8,708 nt of DNA from an uncultured Ruminococcus sp. (lineage in GTDB: Bacteria; Bacillota_A; Clostridia; Oscillospirales; Ruminococcaceae), in the NCBI GenBank assembly GCA_902782875.1, contig CACZPE010000368.1, forward strand, positions 1-8,708, given 5' to 3'. This document shows, in pieces, positions 6,373 through 8,708 of this stretch. Positions within the stretch are counted from its first letter, which is position 1, and each line of letters starts with the position of its first letter. A program made the position numbers and the translations under genes. The notes beneath the pieces are model-generated. The model saw nothing but the letters and a program-made list of their open reading frames with translations. It did not search any database and was not told the DNA's origin.

Positions 6373-7181
6373 TGGATAAGACGAATGTCACCCCTTATGA
6401 CAGGCTCAGGACCATAAGAAACAAGGACAGGCCCACTATAAGGGACTATATGCCGCTTATATTCACCGATTTCTATGAGCTGCACGGCGACCGCTTTCAC
6501 GGCGACGACAAAGCGATACTCGGCGGTATAGGCAGGCTCGGCGGTATGCCCGTTACGGTCATAGCCGAGGTCAAGGGCAGAGATGTCTATGAGAACAAGG
6601 ACGTAAACTTCGCCATGCCCCACCCCGAGGGATACCGCAAGGCGCTGAGGCTGGCACATCAGGCGGAGAAATTCCACCGTCCCGTGATATGCTTTATCGA
6701 TACTCCCGGCGCATACTGCGGTGTGGGAGCGGAGAAAAGAGGCCAGGGCGAGGCTATTGCAAGAAGCCTGTATGAATTCATGACGCTGCGCACCCCTGTT
6801 ATATCCGTAGTGCTCGGAGAGGGCGGCAGCGGCGGCGCGCTTGCTCTCGGTGTATGCGATGAGCTTGCGATGCTCGAGAACGCGGTATATTCCGTTATAT
6901 CCCCGAGGGGCTTTGCATCTATACTCTGGAAGGATGCGGGCCGCGAGGAGGAAGCGTGCAATATTATGAAGATAACCGCTGAGGATGCGGTCGCTCTGGG
7001 TGTTGCGGAAAAGATCATCCCCGAGCCCGAGGGCGGCGCTCACAACGATCCTGAAACAACAGCCGAAAATATAGCTGAATTTTTGTCTAATTCGCTGAAA
7101 GACAAAATGACAAAAAGTATTGACGAATTACTGAAGTCACGATATAATAAGTTCAGAAAAATCGGCGAATTTACGGAATAG
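6372..7181 (+). CDS. accA: Acetyl-CoA carboxylase carboxyltransferase subunit alpha (AccA)
   Basis: A 269-residue partner of AccD that binds carboxybiotin. The family core is present: YELHGDRFHGDD (35-46), GRDVYENKDVNFAMPHPEGY (69-88), FIDTPGAYCGVGAEKRGQGE (108-127), the oxyanion glycines LGEGGSGGALALG (148-160), and YSVISPRGFASILWKD (173-188). It is shorter than the roughly 319-residue E. coli AccA because it has less N-terminal extension, as is common in Firmicutes. The ATG at 6372 overlaps the accD stop, and AAGGGGGAGG lies 7 bases upstream. The last 35 or so codons (SNSLKDKMTKSIDELLKSRY and on) are distinctly richer in A+T than the rest of the gene. They carry a near-consensus promoter for acpP at 7120-7148, so this stretch appears to serve both coding and promoter roles. 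Confidence 0.97.
   Translation: MDKTNVTPYDRLRTIRNKDRPTIRDYMPLIFTDFYELHGDRFHGDDKAILGGIGRLGGMPVTVIAEVKGRDVYENKDVNFAMPHPEGYRKALRLAHQAEKFHRPVICFIDTPGAYCGVGAEKRGQGEAIARSLYEFMTLRTPVISVVLGEGGSGGALALGVCDELAMLENAVYSVISPRGFASILWKDAGREEEACNIMKITAEDAVALGVAEKIIPEPEGGAHNDPETTAENIAEFLSNSLKDKMTKSIDELLKSRYNKFRKIGEFTE
7120..7148 (+). promoter_or_regulatory. Sigma-A-type promoter inside the end of accA, facing acpP
   Basis: The -35 box is TTGACG (7120-7125, five of six consensus bases), the spacer is exactly 17 bases, and the -10 box is TATAAT (7143-7148, perfect). Transcription would start near 7155. This gives acpP a leader of roughly 95 bases and a supply of transcript independent of the long fab/acc operon. 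The boxes lie within the accA codons for SIDELLKSRYN. Confidence 0.8.
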
Positions 7182-7195
7182 CTTATCCCGTAAGC
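7171..7195 (+). other. Small alternative hairpins in the acpP leader
   Basis: Two overlapping inverted repeats are visible. GCTTA (7181-7185) pairs with TAAGC (7191-7195) around a five-base loop. TTACGG (7171-7176) pairs with CCGTAA (7188-7193) around eleven bases. They are mutually exclusive and lie at the junction of the accA stop and the acpP leader. The stems are short and no regulatory family is recognised. Confidence 0.3.
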
Positions 7196-7236
7196 CGTGT
7201 TCCATCGTGCGGCAACGCATGGTGATTGTTTGGGAC

Positions 7237-7244
7237 AAAGGAGG
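7237..7244 (+). promoter_or_regulatory. Strong ribosome binding site of acpP
   Basis: AAAGGAGG is a full Shine-Dalgarno match 7 bases before the ATG at 7252. It fixes that start against the upstream in-frame ATG codons at 7207 and 7219, and fits the high expression expected of acyl carrier protein. Confidence 0.85.
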
Positions 7245-7251
7245 AAGACCA

Positions 7252-7482
7252 ATGGTATTTGATAAGGTAAAGGAGCTCGTAGTAGACGTTCTCAGTGCAG
7301 ATGGGGATTCTATTGAGAGCGCAACAGACATTCAGGCTGATCTCGGTGCAGATTCACTTGATGTAGTTGATCTTATACAGGCTATCGAGGACGAATTCGG
7401 CATCGATATCCCCGATGCAGATGCTCAGAACATCAAGACTATAGGCGATATAGTTGCTTATATCGAGGAGCATCAGAACTGA
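7252..7482 (+). CDS. acpP: Acyl carrier protein (AcpP)
   Basis: A 76-residue acidic helical carrier protein that holds acyl chains on a 4'-phosphopantetheine arm throughout fatty acid synthesis. The attachment residue is Ser35 in LGADSLD (31-37), followed by the recognition helix VVDLIQAIEDEFGIDIPD (38-55), which interacts with the Fab enzymes. The C-terminal helix is IGDIVAYIEEHQN (64-76). Length is typical of AcpP. The start at 7252 follows from the strong AAAGGAGG upstream and the family N-terminus; an upstream extension in frame (to 7207) would add residues with no family counterpart. The gene has its own promoter inside accA and a terminator right after it. In many related clusters acpP lies near fabH/fabK at the front; here it is at the end. 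Confidence 0.97.
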   Translation: MVFDKVKELVVDVLSADGDSIESATDIQADLGADSLDVVDLIQAIEDEFGIDIPDADAQNIKTIGDIVAYIEEHQN

Positions 7483-7502
7483 TCCGGTAAACAGGATAAT
7501 GA

Positions 7503-7550
7503 AAAAATGCTCAGTTGTTTGCCCTTTCGGGTGTGACACTGAGTATTTTT
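7503..7550 (+). terminator. Rho-independent terminator after acpP, probably working in both directions
   Basis: AAAAATGCTCAGT (7503-7515) pairs with ACTGAGTATTTTT (7538-7550) with one G-U pair. The stem continues inward to CCC-TTTC-GGG (7522-7531) with some mismatches. The A-run on the left and T-run on the right make it plausible on either strand. It closes the fatty acid cluster 20 bases after the acpP stop. Confidence 0.88.
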
Positions 7551-7611
7551 GTTTATGGCACATAAGCAGGTGCCTGAATCCGTAATACTCATTATAGAAG
7601 AAAGTCACTTT

Positions 7612-7755
7612 ATGGGGAGTATCGGAGCCGGATTCATATTCTGGATGGCTACTCTGCCGCTTATTGCCATGACCGTATTCCGGACAATAGCGGGACTCAT
7701 AAGGTTTAAGAAAAAATACGACAAGTTAAAGGAACAGGCAGGTAGCAAAGCCTGA
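7612..7755 (+). CDS. Small single-helix membrane protein, unknown function
   Basis: A 47-residue protein from the ATG at 7612. One hydrophobic segment (about residues 5-26, AGFIFWMATLPLIAMTVF) is followed by a basic cytoplasmic tail (RFKKKYDKLKEQAGSKA), giving a predicted N-out, C-in orientation by the positive-inside rule. I do not recognise a family. GAAGAAAG 8 bases upstream is a modest ribosome binding site. The frame is open back to an ATG at 7555 (66 residues) and a TTG at 7549, but these abut the terminator and have no ribosome binding site. The TGA stop is 8 bases before the next gene, so the two are probably expressed together. No convincing promoter is seen between the terminator and this start. 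Confidence 0.55.
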   Translation: MGSIGAGFIFWMATLPLIAMTVFRTIAGLIRFKKKYDKLKEQAGSKA

Positions 7756-7763
7756 TTACGTAT

Positions 7764-8690
7764 ATGTTTTTTGAAACGATAGAATTAACGGGACTGAGCC
7801 TCTATCAGATGTGTATGCTCTTCCTTATATGGGCGTTCCTCGGATGGGGCATGGAGGTATGTGTCCATGCGCTCAAAATGGGAGAATACTCAAACAGAGG
7901 CTTTCTGAGCATGCCTATATGCCCGATATACGGCTTCGGAGTGCTTATCATAATGACGGTGCTGCGCCCCGTGCTCGATGTGCCGATAGCGCTTTTCTTT
8001 CTCTCGTCGTTTATATGCACGTCGTTTGAACTGGCTGTCGGAGTGGCGATGAAAAAGCTCTTCCACAATATGTGGTGGGACTATTCCGATGAGCATTTCA
8101 ACTTTCACGGGTATATATGCCTGAAGGTCAGCATAGAATGGGGCGTTGCGTGCCTGATAGCGATGAGCTTCATCATGCCCGTGACACAGGCGCTAATAAA
8201 CCTGATACCGCAGACGGTCGGAGTCATCATTATCATCATAATGGCGGTACTCATCACGATAGATACGATAAATTCCGTTGCGGCCGCAAACAGGATAACC
8301 CTGAGACTGCGCGAGATAGCCGAGATAAGTGCGCAGATGTACGAGCATTCGCAGGATCTGGGCGGTGCGCTTGCGGGAGCGGCTCTTGACACTGCAGAGA
8401 AGGGAAATCAGCTGGTGACAGCGGTGCATACCGGAGCAAGCGAGGCTGCGGATGTTGCAGCGGGCCTTGCCGACAATATCGGTACGGATATAGCGGAGAA
8501 CCTGAGCGATGCTTCACGCAGACTGAAAATGCGCTACGATGCAGTCATCGCCTTCACAACCGACAAGCGCGAGGTGCGTATGCTCAAGGCATTCCCGACT
8601 ATGCATCCCGATGACAACGACGATATATTCAAGCTGATAAAGAGCGTCATAAAGGGCGAGAAAACCATAGAAGAGATCATAAATAATTAG
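7764..8690 (+). CDS. Multi-pass membrane protein of the CmpB-like 'putative ABC transporter type IV' family
   Basis: A 308-residue protein. The N-terminal half has about five predicted membrane segments (residues near 13-33, 50-70, 72-95, 118-140 and 147-172). It contains motifs I recognise from the ABC_trans_CmpB family: FLGWGMEV (25-32), NRGFLSMPICPIYGFG (44-59), MWWDYS (103-108) and a following GYICLKVSIEWG (116-127). The family is annotated as an ABC permease, but its transport role is not established, and no ATPase gene is visible here. The C-terminal half (about 175-308) is soluble, helical and Ala-rich (GGALAGAALDTAEKG, ASEAADVAAGLADNI), ending in an acidic-basic tail. The ATG at 7764 has no good ribosome binding site. 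The gene starts 8 bases after the small membrane protein stop, so coupled translation is likely. It lies beyond the acpP terminator and is probably not part of fatty acid synthesis. Confidence 0.75.
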   Translation: MFFETIELTGLSLYQMCMLFLIWAFLGWGMEVCVHALKMGEYSNRGFLSMPICPIYGFGVLIIMTVLRPVLDVPIALFFLSSFICTSFELAVGVAMKKLFHNMWWDYSDEHFNFHGYICLKVSIEWGVACLIAMSFIMPVTQALINLIPQTVGVIIIIIMAVLITIDTINSVAAANRITLRLREIAEISAQMYEHSQDLGGALAGAALDTAEKGNQLVTAVHTGASEAADVAAGLADNIGTDIAENLSDASRRLKMRYDAVIAFTTDKREVRMLKAFPTMHPDDNDDIFKLIKSVIKGEKTIEEIINN

Positions 8691-8708
8691 CAATTAGAAA
8701 TTAGCAAT
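8686..8708 (+). repeat. Short A+T-rich direct repeat at the window edge
   Basis: ATTAGCAAT occurs at 8686-8694 and again at 8700-8708, 14 bases apart, with ATTAGAA between. The first copy overlaps the TAG stop of the membrane protein gene. The repeat runs into the right edge, so its full length cannot be judged. Confidence 0.5.

Noticed and set aside
7570..7598. Promoter for the small membrane protein gene (GTGCCT, 17 bases, TATAGA)
   Set aside because: The -35 match is poor and the -10 overlaps the presumed ribosome binding region, leaving almost no leader.

Overview
This window holds most of a bacterial type II fatty acid synthesis cluster, all on the + strand. It looks like an anaerobic Firmicute of the Ruminococcus/Oscillospiraceae kind. 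That placement is an inference from three things: the gene order (fabK, fabG, fabF, accB, fabZ, accC, accD, accA), the use of the FMN enoyl-ACP reductase FabK together with a two-subunit carboxyltransferase (AccD + AccA), and codon use that leans strongly on ATA for Ile and AGG/AGA for Arg. No rRNA or other species marker is present.

Layout. Bases 1-427 are the 3' end of fabK. fabG (473-1204) and fabF (1254-2492) follow, then accB (2509-2985). A small lipoprotein gene (2982-3425) overlaps the accB stop codon, and fabZ (3500-3925) comes next. The 214-base gap before accC holds three diverged copies of the fabZ 3' end, each finishing in its own stop codon, followed by a long imperfect hairpin made partly of 7-base repeats. 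accC (4140-5483), accD (5530-6372) and accA (6372-7181) are tightly spaced. acpP (7252-7482) closes the pathway block; it has a near-consensus sigma-A promoter embedded in the end of accA and a strong terminator at 7503-7550. Beyond the terminator lie a tiny one-helix membrane protein (best start 7612) and a CmpB-type membrane protein (7764-8690), neither evidently part of lipid synthesis.

How the genes work together. Biotin on AccB is carboxylated by AccC. AccD/AccA move the carboxyl group to acetyl-CoA to give malonyl-CoA. FabF condenses malonyl-ACP with the growing chain, FabG reduces the ketone, FabZ dehydrates, and FabK reduces the enoyl group, all on the phosphopantetheine arm of AcpP. 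FabD (malonyl-CoA:ACP transacylase), which usually sits between fabK and fabG in related clusters, is absent from that position.

Main points of interest: (1) the fabZ tail copies, whose differences from fabZ and from each other are nearly all silent third-base changes, as if they were ends of formerly working fabZ genes; (2) the lipoprotein with a CxxC motif placed by overlap inside the fab/acc operon; (3) the missing fabD and the displaced acpP with its own embedded promoter.
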